A DNA stretch of 64,000 nt. Source: Roseomonas sp. (GTDB taxonomy: Bacteria > Pseudomonadota > Alphaproteobacteria > Acetobacterales > Acetobacteraceae). Positions 24,532 to 33,469 of the stretch are shown here, one piece after another. The number at the start of each line of letters is the position of its first letter. Position 1 is the stretch's first letter. Made by a program: the position numbers and the translations under genes. The DNA lies in NCBI GenBank assembly GCA_031180725.1, contig JAPSLO010000002.1:248001-312000 (forward strand). Direction: 5' to 3'. The notes beneath the pieces are model-generated. The model did no database searches. It worked only from the letters and a program-made list of their open reading frames with translations, and had not been told where the DNA came from.

Positions 24532-25958
24532 GCGTGGCTTGCGACATTGCCGTGCTCGGCGCCGGTCCCGCCGGCATGGCCGCCGCGACAGAAGCCGCGC
24601 GGCGCGGTGCCCGGGTGGTGCTGCTGGACGAATACCCGGCTCCTGGCGGGCAGGCTCATCGCGCCGCCCCGCCCGGCTTTCGCATGCCGGCCGACTCCGA
24701 CCGGCGCGCCGGCGACCGGCTACGCCATGCCCTCGCCCTCAGTGGAGCGGAGCTGCGGCTGGGCCATCGCGTCTGGGACCTGGCCGGTGGTCCGCCCGCG
24801 CAGGCCGGAATCTCCCGGCCCTTCCGCATCGCATCCCTGGGCCCCCAAGGTCCCGCGGCGCTGGAGGCGCGCGCCCTGATCCTCTGCCCCGGCGCGCAGG
24901 AACGCATCATTCCCTTCCCCGGCTGGACCCTGCCAGGTGTGATAGGCTTGGCGGCCGCTTCCATCCTGTTGAAGGCACAGGGCGTGCTGCCCGGCCGCCG
25001 CGCGGTGGTGGCGGGTGTGGGGCCGCTGCTCCTCGCGGTGGCGGCCCGCGTGATGAAGGCGGGCGCCGAGCTCGCCGCCGTGGTGGATCTGGCGGGCCCG
25101 GCGGAATGGCAAGCCGCGCTGCCGGCACTCGCTTCGCGGCCGGATCTGCTGATGCGCGGGCTCGCCTGGCGCGCGCGTCTCGCATCACGCAGCGTCGCCG
25201 TGCTGCGGGCTCATCGCGTCTTGGCGGCGGAAGGCGGGCGGGTGCTGGAGCGCGTGCGCGTCGCGCCGCTTTCCGGCGGCGCGCCGGAGGAATTCGATTG
25301 CGACGCGCTCTGCATTGGCCACGGCCTGGTGCCTGCCACGGAAGCCGCGCGCTGCCTCGGCGCCGCGCATTGCTATGCGCCGCGGGATGGCGGATGGGTG
25401 CCGGTGCTGGACAAGGACGGCCGCAGCTCGGTGCCGCTGCTCTATGTGGCCGGCGATGCCGGCAGCCTGCGTGGCGCGGCGGCGGCGCCCGCCTCGGGGC
25501 GACTCGCGGCGCTGGCAGCGCTGGCGGATCTCGGCCGGCTTCCGCCCCGCCGCCATGCCCGGGCCCGGCTGGGCCCGGCCTTGGCGCATGCGCATGCCGT
25601 CCGGCCGGGCGCGGCGATGGCGGCGATGATGGCGCTGCGCCCTGCCCTGCTGGACGGCATAGCGCCGGAAACGGTGGTCTGCCGCTGCGAAGGCGTGACA
25701 CGGCGGGACATCGAGCAAGCCATCGGCGCAGGTGCGCGGGAGATGAACCAGTTAGGCCGGTTCACCCGCTGCGGCACGGGGCCCTGCCAGGGCCGGCTCT
25801 GCGGCGAGGCTGCGGCGGAGCTGCTGGCCGGCCGCGTCGGTGGCCGCGAACGCGCAGGCTTCCTCACCACCCACCCGCCGCTGCGGCCTGTCCCGATTGA
25901 GATGCTGCTGGGCGAACCCGCTCCCGCTGACACCGCGCCGGTCCTGGCACCGGCATGA
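24528..25958 (+). CDS. FAD/NAD(P)-binding subunit with BFD-type [2Fe-2S] domain (HcnB/OoxA type)
   Basis: 476 residues. The N-terminal dinucleotide fold has DIAVLGAGPAGMAAATEAARRG and LDEYPAPGGQAHR, as in the alpha subunit of opine and proline dehydrogenases. A second nucleotide loop follows (VVAGVGPLLLAV). The last 90 residues form a BFD-like domain: VCRCEGV, and then CGTGPCQGRLC, four cysteines in all for a [2Fe-2S] cluster. It overlaps both neighbours by four bases. The complex is expected at the membrane, oxidising an amino acid or opine and feeding electrons to the respiratory chain; the substrate is not determined. Confidence 0.88.
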   Translation: MSVACDIAVLGAGPAGMAAATEAARRGARVVLLDEYPAPGGQAHRAAPPGFRMPADSDRRAGDRLRHALALSGAELRLGHRVWDLAGGPPAQAGISRPFRIASLGPQGPAALEARALILCPGAQERIIPFPGWTLPGVIGLAAASILLKAQGVLPGRRAVVAGVGPLLLAVAARVMKAGAELAAVVDLAGPAEWQAALPALASRPDLLMRGLAWRARLASRSVAVLRAHRVLAAEGGRVLERVRVAPLSGGAPEEFDCDALCIGHGLVPATEAARCLGAAHCYAPRDGGWVPVLDKDGRSSVPLLYVAGDAGSLRGAAAAPASGRLAALAALADLGRLPPRRHARARLGPALAHAHAVRPGAAMAAMMALRPALLDGIAPETVVCRCEGVTRRDIEQAIGAGAREMNQLGRFTRCGTGPCQGRLCGEAAAELLAGRVGGRERAGFLTTHPPLRPVPIEMLLGEPAPADTAPVLAPA

Positions 25959-27106
25959 GCGCGTCGCTCGGCATCCCAGCGCCCAGCGCGCCGACGCCGC
26001 GGCGCGCGCCAGAGCCCGGCTTCGACGCCGCCGTGGTGGGCGCCGGCGTGATGGGATGCAGCGTGGCGCTGCATCTGGCGTACGGCGGCATGCGCGTGGC
26101 GCTGCTTGATCGCGGTCCTCTCTGTGGAGGCGCCACCGGCGCCGATGCCGGCCTACTCGGCGTGCAGGCGAGTCCGCCGGTGCTGCTTCCCTATGCGCGG
26201 CGGGGACAGGAGATGTGGTTGCACATGGCGGCATGGGCTGGTGGCGGCCATGTGCAGGCTGTCGCCTGCCCGGGCCTCTCATTGGCCTTCACCGAGCGTG
26301 ACGCCGTCTTGCTGCAGGAGAGCGCGCAGCTTCAGCGGCAGGCCGGCGCGCCGGTCATGCTGATCTCCGGCGGCCGTGCGATGGAGATCGAGCCGGGCCT
26401 GACGGACAAGGTGCTGCTGGCCGCCCATTGCCCGGCCGCCGGCTTCGCCAGCGCCCATCTGACCGGCCGTGCCTTCCGCTCCGCTCTGCTCACGGCCGGC
26501 GTGGAAGTCTTCGAGGACCGCCCGGTGAGCGCCGTGGACCAGCACCGCGCGGGCTTCACGCTGGCAACGCCGACCGGCGCCGTGCATGCGCGGCGCCTGG
26601 TGCTGGCCGGCGGCGCGCGGCTCGGCGAGATGGCCGGCTGGCTCGGCTTCCACCTGCCCATCCGGGTGCGGAGCCGGCGGATCCTGGTCACGGATCGCAT
26701 GCGGCCGATGATGCGCACGGTGCTGAGCATGGCGACAGAACAGCTCCACCTGGCGCAGCACGGGAATGGCACGGCGATGATCGACAGCTTCTGGCCGGAG
26801 ATGGGCGAGCGGCCGCGCGACGAGACGCTGCGCGAGGCGGTCCGCCTAGCTGCCTTCGCCATCCCCATGCTGCGGGCAGCGCGGCTGCTGCGCACCTGGC
26901 CGGTACTGGAAGCGGAAACCGTCGACGCGCTGCCCGCCCTCGGTCCTGTCCCGGGCGTGCCCGGTGCCTGGATCATCGGTGGCGTGCCGGCCGGCTACGC
27001 CAGCGGCCCCTGCTTCGGAATGCTGCTGGCCCAGGCAATGCTGGGCCTGGAGCCGGAGCTTCCACTGTTTCCCGTCGATCGCCTGCCTGCCCGGGAAATC
27101 GCGTAG
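25955..27106 (+). CDS. DAO-family FAD oxidoreductase subunit (HcnC/OoxB type)
   Basis: 383 residues. The FAD loop FDAAVVGAGVMGCSVALHLA and the cue GATGADAGLLGVQ are typical of D-amino-acid oxidase and sarcosine oxidase relatives. The middle has ALLTAGVEVFEDRPV and the end has VDALPALGPVPGVPGAWIIGG with YASGPCFG. This is the substrate-oxidising subunit of the three-protein complex encoded here. Glycine, proline, hydroxyproline or opines are known substrates of relatives. An aldehyde dehydrogenase relic follows immediately, which hints that the operon once continued with oxidation of an aldehyde product, as in hydroxyproline degradation. Confidence 0.88.
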   Translation: MSASLGIPAPSAPTPRRAPEPGFDAAVVGAGVMGCSVALHLAYGGMRVALLDRGPLCGGATGADAGLLGVQASPPVLLPYARRGQEMWLHMAAWAGGGHVQAVACPGLSLAFTERDAVLLQESAQLQRQAGAPVMLISGGRAMEIEPGLTDKVLLAAHCPAAGFASAHLTGRAFRSALLTAGVEVFEDRPVSAVDQHRAGFTLATPTGAVHARRLVLAGGARLGEMAGWLGFHLPIRVRSRRILVTDRMRPMMRTVLSMATEQLHLAQHGNGTAMIDSFWPEMGERPRDETLREAVRLAAFAIPMLRAARLLRTWPVLEAETVDALPALGPVPGVPGAWIIGGVPAGYASGPCFGMLLAQAMLGLEPELPLFPVDRLPAREIA

Positions 27107-27136
27107 CCGACTCCCGGGCGCCAAAGCCAGGCTGGG

Positions 27137-27420
27137 CCGCCGGGAATCGCATTCACTTCGAGATACTGTTCGAATCCGAAGATCCCGAATTCACGCCCAT
27201 TGCCGGATTGCTTGTAGCCACCGCAAGGAAGGCTGCGGTCGAAAGGAGCACCATTGCGATAGACGCGCGCTGCCCGGATCCGATTGGCGACGGCGCGTGC
27301 GCGACATAGCTCATGATGGACAGCACGGGGCCGAAGATTTCCTTCCTTGCGATCCTCATCTGCGGCGCCACATCCCCGAAGACGGTCAGGCGGACATAGT
27401 AGCCTACGAAAAGTTCCGCC
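27137..27420 (-). pseudogene. C-terminal relic of an aldehyde dehydrogenase
   Basis: Minus strand. One frame reads GYYVRLTVFGDVAPQMRIAR then KEIFGPVLSIMSY, the classical segment after the catalytic Cys. After a deletion the next frame reads RVYRNGAPFDRS, GGYKQSGNGREFGIFGFEQYLEVNAI, the classical C-terminus. The 90 or so residues before and about 20 between the two pieces are gone, so it is no longer functional. GC is lower than in the neighbours. The MFS gene starts its coding end just beyond. Confidence 0.85.
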
Positions 27421-27478
27421 GGCCGCCCCGGCCCGCCGGCCACCGGACGGTGCGCTCTGCTCACCGCCTGGGCTGCAC

Positions 27479-28666
27479 CTAGGCGGCGGGCGGCATGCTC
27501 CGCAGCCCCGGGCGGCCCAGGAAGAAGCCGATTGTCGCCGCGAGCAGACCCGAGGCGAGCAGCGGCACTGCCAGCCACTCCCAGCCGAAACCCGCCAGCG
27601 CGCCCAGTGCCGGTGGCGCCAGAAGCTGCACCAGGTTGGTGCCCTGGATGGTCAGCCCCATGGCCGGCGCCACCAGCACCGGAGAGGGCACGCTGCGCGG
27701 CAGCAGCGCGAAACAAGCCGCGGGTACCAGCCCGCCCAGGCAGCCCGCCAGTAGCGCGAAAGCCACCACCAGCCCGGGCACGGGCGCCAGATAGAGCGCC
27801 GCCGCCAGCCCCGCCATCAGCGCCGCGCCGGCCGCGACAAGCCGCTCCGGGGATGCGCCGCGGCCCATCAGCACACCGCCCAGGAAATTGCCCAGGGCGT
27901 TGGAGATGGCGGCCAGCGCCGCCGCCGCCCCGGCCACGCCCGTGCGCGCGCCCAGTGATTCGAGATAGGCCGGCAGGAAGGCCGCCATGCCCAGATAGAC
28001 CAGGTTGTAGCTGGCGAAGGTGGCAGCGACCCACAACGGCCGCCGCGCAGCCAGCAGCGCCCGGAGCTGCGCCCGGACCCTGGGCGGCGGCCCCGCGGGC
28101 GCGGCATCGGCACGCGGCACCAAGCGCCAGCACAGCAGCAGCGCTGCCACCATCAACGCCGCGCAGGCCAGCCAGGCGCTGCGCCAGCCAAACCCCTCCA
28201 CAAGCGGCGCGCTACCCAGGCCCAGCGCGATTCCGGCCGGCATGTAGGTGCCCCAAAGCCCCATGGCGAAGGCACGGTCCCGCCCATGCGCCAGACCCGC
28301 CACCAGGGCCGGCGCGGCGACGCTGACCAGAAGGAAACCCGCCCCCTCCGCGATGCGCGCCGCGAACAGCGGCATCGATGCGGGCGCCAGGCAGGCGCCC
28401 AGCGCCGCGGCTGCACCCACTGCCAGCCCCGCCAGCAGCGTGGACCTGGCCCCTAATCGCGCGGCGCCCAGCCCGATGGCTAGCCCGCCGATTCCCGCCA
28501 GAAGCCCGAATAACCCCACCAGCAGCGCTGCCGAGGGAAGGCCCAGTGCGAATTCCGCAGCGATGGTGGTCATCGCCGCGGGAACCTTGCCGATCTGCGC
28601 CGCCGCGGCGATGCCCGCCAGCACCACGGCAATGACGCCGGGCCAGCGGGTCGGCCGCTCGGCCAT
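27479..28666 (-). CDS. MFS transporter (12 helices)
   Basis: 395 residues with twelve predicted membrane segments. The helix 2-3 loop is degenerate (GLGAARLGARS) compared with the usual G-x-L-x-D-R-x-G-R, and helix 4 begins RIAEGAGFLLVSVAAP. A NarK/cyanate-transporter-like relationship (VVLAGIAAAAQIGKVPAAM, TIQGTNLVQLLAPP) is possible. The substrate is not known. A VOC-family gene lies directly upstream on the same strand, 1 bp apart, so the two form an operon. Confidence 0.85.
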   Translation of the reverse strand: MAERPTRWPGVIAVVLAGIAAAAQIGKVPAAMTTIAAEFALGLPSAALLVGLFGLLAGIGGLAIGLGAARLGARSTLLAGLAVGAAAALGACLAPASMPLFAARIAEGAGFLLVSVAAPALVAGLAHGRDRAFAMGLWGTYMPAGIALGLGSAPLVEGFGWRSAWLACAALMVAALLLCWRLVPRADAAPAGPPPRVRAQLRALLAARRPLWVAATFASYNLVYLGMAAFLPAYLESLGARTGVAGAAAALAAISNALGNFLGGVLMGRGASPERLVAAGAALMAGLAAALYLAPVPGLVVAFALLAGCLGGLVPAACFALLPRSVPSPVLVAPAMGLTIQGTNLVQLLAPPALGALAGFGWEWLAVPLLASGLLAATIGFFLGRPGLRSMPPAA

Positions 28667-28667
28667 G

Positions 28668-29048
28668 CTACGTCCTTTCGATCAACTCGACCTGGACGCC
28701 GTCCGGCATGCCGAAGAAAGCGATCCGCACGCCCGGGCGAGGCGTGGCCGGGCCGGAAACCAGCTTCACGCCTGTCGCGTCCAGATGCGCGATCGCGGCA
28801 TCCAGATCCGGCACGGTCAGGCCGATATGCTCCAGCCCCAGAAAGGGTGGAGCCGGCGGAGAGGGCGTCTCGGGCGCGACCTGTTCGATGAACAGCGTCT
28901 GCCCGCACAGGTCCAGCACCAGCCGCAGCCGGGTGCCGGCCATCACGCGGTCCTTCACCGTCGCCCCGAAAGCGGCGGCCCAGACCTTTGCGGCAGCCTC
29001 GGGGTCAAGGCTCCGGAGATGAATGTGGTCGATCTTGAACGTCGTCAT
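28668..29048 (-). CDS. VOC-family (glyoxalase/dioxygenase-like) protein
   Basis: 126 residues, one VOC unit made of two beta-alpha-beta-beta-beta modules. KIDHIHLRSLDPEAAAKVW opens the first, GLEHIGLTVPDLDAAIAHL the second, and FFGMPDGVQVELIER ends it with a metal-ligand Glu in the last strand; His in HIHL and HIGL are the other expected ligands. Members include glyoxalase I, methylmalonyl-CoA epimerase and ring-cleaving dioxygenases; the class here is undetermined. It precedes the MFS gene. Confidence 0.85.
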   Translation of the reverse strand: MTTFKIDHIHLRSLDPEAAAKVWAAAFGATVKDRVMAGTRLRLVLDLCGQTLFIEQVAPETPSPPAPPFLGLEHIGLTVPDLDAAIAHLDATGVKLVSGPATPRPGVRIAFFGMPDGVQVELIERT

Positions 29049-29107
29049 GGCTGCGATCCTCGCGCATTCCGGCGCGTCGCGCCATCGGGCAGAGTGCGGA
29101 TCTGGAC

Positions 29108-30214
29108 ATGATGGCGGAACGGCATCTGTTGCTGGCCGGCGCGGGGCATGCGCATGTGGAGGTGCTGTGGCAATTCGCCCGGCACCCCCTGCCCGGCTGG
29201 CGGATCACCCTGCTGACGCGCGAAGGCCGCGCGCCCTATTCGGGCATGCTGCCGGGGGTGGTCGCGGGGCTCTATGCGCCCGACCAGGCGCTGATCGACA
29301 TCGCCTCGCTCTGCGCCCGCGCCGGGGCGGCGCTGGAGCTGGACCGCGTGGAGGGGTTGGACCCGGCCGCGCGCCTGTTGCGCCGCACCGGCGGCCCGCC
29401 GCTCGCCTATGACCTGCTGTCCCTGGATACCGGCGCGGCGCCGGCCGTGGCCCACATCCCCGGCGCGGCCCAGCACGCCTTGCCGTTGAAGCCCTTCACC
29501 GGCCTGCTCGCACGCCTGACGGTGCTGGCGGAGCAGGCTCGGCCCGAGCAGGTCTTCGCCGTGGTCGGGGCCGGCGCGGCGGGCACCGAGATGGCCATGG
29601 CGCTTTCCGCCCGACTCGGCCGCCGCGGCGTGACCATCGTGCTGATCGCCGGCGTCGCCGGCCTGCTGCCGGGCTTCCCCGAGGAGATGCGCGTGCGCGT
29701 CGCCACCCTGCTGGCACGGCGTGGCGTGCGGCTCATGCAGGGCGACGACGTGACAGAGGTCACGGCCGATGGCGTGCTGTTCCGCCGCAGCCCGCCGCTC
29801 GCCACGGATGCCGTGATCTGGGCTGCGGGCGCCGCGCCCCCCCGCTGGCTGGAGAGATCCGGCCTGCGGCGCGACGCGGTGGGCTTCATCCAGGTGGAAC
29901 CGACGCTGCAAGTGGTCGGCCAGCCCGCGGTCTTCGCCGCCGGCGATGTCTCCAGCCTGCTGCCGCATCCGCTGCCCAAGGCCGGTGTCTTTGCCGTGCG
30001 GCAGGGTCCGATCCTGGCCCACAACCTGCGCGCCGCCGCCGAGGGCCGGCAGCTACGCCCCTATGACCCGCAATCCAATTGGCTGGTGCTGCTGAACACC
30101 GGCGACGGGAAAGCTCTTGGCACCCGCAACGGCATGGTCTTCGGGGGGCGCTGGGTATGGTGGTGGAAGGACCTGATCGACCGCCGCTTCGTGGCACGCT
30201 ACCAGACTGCATGA
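29108..30214 (+). CDS. Stand-alone pyridine-nucleotide-disulfide oxidoreductase of the SelD-fusion type
   Basis: 368 residues. The opening RHLLLAGAGHAHVEVLWQFA with the H-A-H, the GMLPGVVAGLY loop, a second nucleotide fold FAVVGAGAAGTEMAMAL, and FAAGDVSSLL near the end identify the NADH dehydrogenase-like family that is often fused in front of selenophosphate synthetase (SelD). Here it is free-standing, with no selD in the window. The C-terminal WWWKDLIDRRFVARY is a membrane-association-like tail as in NDH-2 relatives. It probably moves electrons from NAD(P)H to a quinone or other acceptor. TVP38-like gene follows. Confidence 0.75.
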   Translation: MMAERHLLLAGAGHAHVEVLWQFARHPLPGWRITLLTREGRAPYSGMLPGVVAGLYAPDQALIDIASLCARAGAALELDRVEGLDPAARLLRRTGGPPLAYDLLSLDTGAAPAVAHIPGAAQHALPLKPFTGLLARLTVLAEQARPEQVFAVVGAGAAGTEMAMALSARLGRRGVTIVLIAGVAGLLPGFPEEMRVRVATLLARRGVRLMQGDDVTEVTADGVLFRRSPPLATDAVIWAAGAAPPRWLERSGLRRDAVGFIQVEPTLQVVGQPAVFAAGDVSSLLPHPLPKAGVFAVRQGPILAHNLRAAAEGRQLRPYDPQSNWLVLLNTGDGKALGTRNGMVFGGRWVWWWKDLIDRRFVARYQTA

Positions 30215-30329
30215 CCTCGTTGACGCATGGAGTGCATAGGGGCAACCCGCAGCCAGCGAAGCTGGCCGAGGCGCCGAATGCCGCCTGCCGCTCATGCGGC
30301 GCAGCCAGGCGCGCGCCGGCGATCGAGGC

Positions 30330-31028
30330 ATGACACAGGCGGCGCACCGCAGGCTCTGGATCGCGCTCGGCCTGCTCGCCGCGCTGGTGGCGCTGCGCCT
30401 CTCGCCGGTCGGCCATTGGCTGACGCTGGAAGCGCTGGCCCGCCACCGGGAAGCGCTGCTGGCCTTCGTCGCCGGCCAGGGCGTGATGGCGGCGCTGACC
30501 TACCTGGCGCTCTATGTCGCGGTGGTCGCCTTCTCCCTGCCCGGGGCGACGGTGATGACGCTGGCCGGCGGCTTCCTCTTCGGCCCCTGGCTCGGCACGG
30601 CGCTGGCCGTGCCCGGCGCGACGCTTGGCGCCACGCTGGTCTTCCTCCTCGCCCGTCGCCTGTTCGGGGCGGATGCGCTGGAGCGCATCGGCCCGCGCGC
30701 CGGGCAACTGGCCGCGGCGATCCGACGGGAACAGGTTTCCTACCTGCTGGTGCTGCGGCTGGTGCCGCTGTTTCCCTTTTTCCTGGTCAATCTGGTGCCG
30801 GCCTTCTGCGGTGTGCGGCCGCTGGTCTTCATCGGCACGACATTGGTGGGCATCCTGCCCGGCACGCTGGTCTTCGCGCTGGCCGGCGCCGGGCTGGGCA
30901 GCGCGCTGGAGGCTGGCCAGGTCGAGCCCGGCCGCATCCTGACGCCGGAGATCCTGGCCGCGTTGCTGGGCCTGGCGGCGCTGGCGCTGCTGGCCATCCC
31001 GCTGAAGCGCCGCTTCAACCGCGGCTAG
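30330..31028 (+). CDS. TVP38/TMEM64-family membrane protein
   Basis: 232 residues with about six membrane segments and the VTT (SNARE-associated) core: VVAFSLPGATVMTLAGGFLFGPWLG, then FLLARRLFG, and RLVPLFPFFLVNLVPAF, ending with TLVGILPGTLVFALAGA. Members act as lipid scramblases in eukaryotes (TMEM41B/VMP1) and as phospholipid or undecaprenyl-phosphate translocation factors in bacteria (DedA superfamily). The gene lies 115 bp after the oxidoreductase; in several bacteria TVP38-like proteins are found next to mercuric-reductase-type flavoproteins. Confidence 0.88.
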   Translation: MTQAAHRRLWIALGLLAALVALRLSPVGHWLTLEALARHREALLAFVAGQGVMAALTYLALYVAVVAFSLPGATVMTLAGGFLFGPWLGTALAVPGATLGATLVFLLARRLFGADALERIGPRAGQLAAAIRREQVSYLLVLRLVPLFPFFLVNLVPAFCGVRPLVFIGTTLVGILPGTLVFALAGAGLGSALEAGQVEPGRILTPEILAALLGLAALALLAIPLKRRFNRG

Positions 31029-31038
31029 CGTCCCGCCA

Positions 31039-31809
31039 CTATTCGTTCAACGCTGGCTCCGCGCCACCACTCTGTGTAAAGGTGCCGTGGCTGAGGCGCC
31101 GCGCCAACGCCCCTGAAAGTCCTGCCGTCTCCACGGGCTCATAGGGAATCAGCCGCGCCGGAGGTTGGCCCAGCGCTGCGATGGCCGCACGGATCCCGGT
31201 CTCCACCGAGCAGATCACCGGCACCGGCACGCGCCCTTCCAGCTTCGCCGCCAGCCCGGCCAGCCCGGCGCCACCCAGGATCACCACATCCGCGCCATCT
31301 TCCTGCGCGCTGGCGGTGCAGGCTTCGGCCAGCATGTGCAGCGCCCCTTCGGGATCGCGCGCGATCTGCCCCCCGGTCGGCGCCACGGTGCGCACCCCGG
31401 CCAGGCGGCTGGCATGGCCGCGGGCGGCGAAGAATTCCTCCAGCATCGGCCCCCATGCCGCCCCGCCCGTGACCACGCCGAAGCGGCGCCCGACGCGGAT
31501 CGCGGCATCGGCCGAGGCGTCGGCCAGGCCCAGAACCGGCACCGGGGCCAGTTCCCGCAGAGCGTCCAGGCCGGGATCGCCAAAACAGCCGATCAGCACC
31601 GCATCCGCCCCCACCCCGTGCTCGGCATAGGCATCCAGCACCGCATGGGCCGCGATGGCGGCCGTGGCACGGGACGCGATGTAGCGGGCGCCGAAGCGAC
31701 CGGTGACGCCCCGGAAGGTCACGCCGGCCGGCGCCAGGCCCTGCGCCACGGCAAGCAGCCGGTCGGTGATGTCGGCGCTGGTATTGGCGTTGATCAGCAG
31801 GATGCGCAT
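31039..31809 (-). CDS. Asp/Glu/hydantoin racemase family protein
   Basis: 256 residues. The opening LINANTSADITDRL and the nucleophile loop LIGCFGDPGLDALRE with Cys, and the second motif VILGGAGLAGLA, where the second cysteine normally found in the family is replaced (GGAG), are visible. Members interconvert amino acid or hydantoin enantiomers. Loss of the second Cys hints at a one-base or altered mechanism (as in arylmalonate decarboxylase relatives) or at another reaction. It is convergent with the TVP38-like gene and divergent from the M20 amidohydrolase, a plausible functional partner. Confidence 0.75.
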   Translation of the reverse strand: MRILLINANTSADITDRLLAVAQGLAPAGVTFRGVTGRFGARYIASRATAAIAAHAVLDAYAEHGVGADAVLIGCFGDPGLDALRELAPVPVLGLADASADAAIRVGRRFGVVTGGAAWGPMLEEFFAARGHASRLAGVRTVAPTGGQIARDPEGALHMLAEACTASAQEDGADVVILGGAGLAGLAAKLEGRVPVPVICSVETGIRAAIAALGQPPARLIPYEPVETAGLSGALARRLSHGTFTQSGGAEPALNE

Positions 31810-31937
31810 GGCCCTGCATCGCGCAGCCGCTCGCGCGGTTCAAGCGCGGCCTCGGTTGGGAGCGTGCCCTGCGCCCCGGTCTGGCGTATCCGCCCGCCCG
31901 ATGCGACAACAGTGCCCCGGAGTTGGGAGAGAAGGCG

Positions 31938-33362
31938 ATGCGTAACGAAGACGAGATCTGGCGCCTGGTTGAGGAGAAGCGGGGCGAATACCAGGCCCTG
32001 GCGGATCGCGTCTGGGGCATGCCGGAACTCTGCTATGCCGAAACCCGCTCGGCCGAGGAACACCGGCAGATGCTGGAGCGCGAGGGTTTTCAGGTCACCA
32101 CCAATGTCGCCGGCATCCCGACCGCCGTGATGGGCGAGGCCGGTGAGGGCGGCCCCGTCATCGCCATCCTCGGTGAATACGACGCCCTGCCCGGGCTTTC
32201 CCAGGAAGCCGGCGTCGCCGAACCCCGCCCGGTGCCCGGCGAGACCAGCGGCCATGGCTGCGGCCACAACCTGCTGGGCGCCGGGGCCATGCTGGCCGCA
32301 GCGGCGGTGAAGGACTGGCTGAAGGCCAACGGCATCCAGGGCCGTGTGCGCTACTATGGCTGCCCGGCCGAGGAAGGCGGCGCCGCCAAGGGCTTCATGG
32401 TGCGCGAAGGCGCCTTCGACGATGTGGACATCGCGATCTCCTGGCACCCGGCCTGCTTCGCAGGGGTGAACGAACCCGTCTCGCTGGCCAATACCCGCAT
32501 CGACTTCACCTTCACCGGCCGGTCGGCCCATGCCGCGGCGCAGCCGCATCTCGGCCGCTCGGCGCTGGATGCCTGCGAGCTGATGAATGTCGGCGTGAAC
32601 TACATGCGCGAGCACATGCCCTCGGACGCGCGCATCCACTACGCCTATCTTGATGCCGGCGGCATCGCGCCGAACGTGGTGCAGGCGAAGGCGAAGATCC
32701 GCTACCTGATCCGCGCGCGGAACGTGGAGGAACTGCGCCCGCTGGTGGCGCGGGTTCGCAAGATCGCCGATGGCGCGGCGCTGATGACCGAGACCACGGT
32801 GGAGACGCGCGTGATCTCCGCCGTCTCCGACCTGCTGGGCAACACCCCGCTGGAGGAAGCACTGCACCGCAACCTGGAGCGCCTGGGCCCGCCCCCATTC
32901 ACCGCCGAGGACCGCGCCTTCGCCCAGAAGATCCAGGACACGCTGCGGGAGGAGGACATCGTCGCCGCCTATCGCCGGCACGGCCTGCCGGTGGAGAAGG
33001 GCAAGCCCCTGCATGACGCGATCGTGCCGATGGCCTCCAAGGGCGCGGGCATGATCGGCTCCACCGATGTCGGCGATGTCTCCTGGAAGGTGCCGACGGT
33101 GCAGGCGCGCGGCGCCACCTGGGCCGTCGGCACGCCGGGCCATTCCTGGCAGGTGGTGGCCCAGGGCAAGAGCCCGCTGGCCCATACCGGCATGGTGCAT
33201 GTGGCGAAGGCGATGGCCTCCACTGCGGTGGACGCCATCCGCGACCCCGGCCTGATCGCCAAGGCGAAGGCCGACCACCAGGCCCGCACCGGCGGCAAGC
33301 CCTATCAGAGCCCGCTGCCGCCGGATGCCAAGCCGGCGCTCGGCATGTCGCTCGCCGAATAA
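31938..33362 (+). CDS. M20-family amidohydrolase (AbgB-like)
   Basis: 474 residues from ATG with GGAGAGAAGG upstream. The metallopeptidase motifs are the ILGEYDALPGLSQ segment, C108 and H110 in GHGCGHNLLG, E145-E146 in GCPAEEGG and H170 in ISWHP. A dimerisation insert lies at about 190-300. The family hydrolyses aminobenzoyl-glutamate and other N-acyl amino acids or dipeptides in the cytoplasm. There is no second subunit (abgA) next door, so it probably acts alone as a homodimer. Confidence 0.9.
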   Translation: MRNEDEIWRLVEEKRGEYQALADRVWGMPELCYAETRSAEEHRQMLEREGFQVTTNVAGIPTAVMGEAGEGGPVIAILGEYDALPGLSQEAGVAEPRPVPGETSGHGCGHNLLGAGAMLAAAAVKDWLKANGIQGRVRYYGCPAEEGGAAKGFMVREGAFDDVDIAISWHPACFAGVNEPVSLANTRIDFTFTGRSAHAAAQPHLGRSALDACELMNVGVNYMREHMPSDARIHYAYLDAGGIAPNVVQAKAKIRYLIRARNVEELRPLVARVRKIADGAALMTETTVETRVISAVSDLLGNTPLEEALHRNLERLGPPPFTAEDRAFAQKIQDTLREEDIVAAYRRHGLPVEKGKPLHDAIVPMASKGAGMIGSTDVGDVSWKVPTVQARGATWAVGTPGHSWQVVAQGKSPLAHTGMVHVAKAMASTAVDAIRDPGLIAKAKADHQARTGGKPYQSPLPPDAKPALGMSLAE

Positions 33363-33383
33363 GGCGCCGACCCCGCCCGATTG

Positions 33384-33469
33384 CCCCCCCGTTTCAGCCT
33401 CCGGACGGGGGCGCCTGCCCAGAGCCTCCTCCTGCCTTCCGCCGCCCGATGGGGCCGGCGGCGGAAGGC
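33384..33469 (+). terminator. Two hairpins after the amidohydrolase gene
   Basis: The first pairs CCCCCG near 33387-33392 with CGGGGG at 33407-33412. The second is a perfect 11-bp stem, GCCTTCCGCCG (33434-33444) with CGGCGGAAGGC (33459-33469), loop 14. Confidence 0.6.

Noticed and set aside
27153-28133. A long minus-strand frame running across the MFS gene and into the aldehyde dehydrogenase relic
   Set aside because: Its upper part is a Gly/Ala/Arg-rich shadow of the MFS gene; only the last 90 codons show real aldehyde dehydrogenase sequence, listed as a relic.
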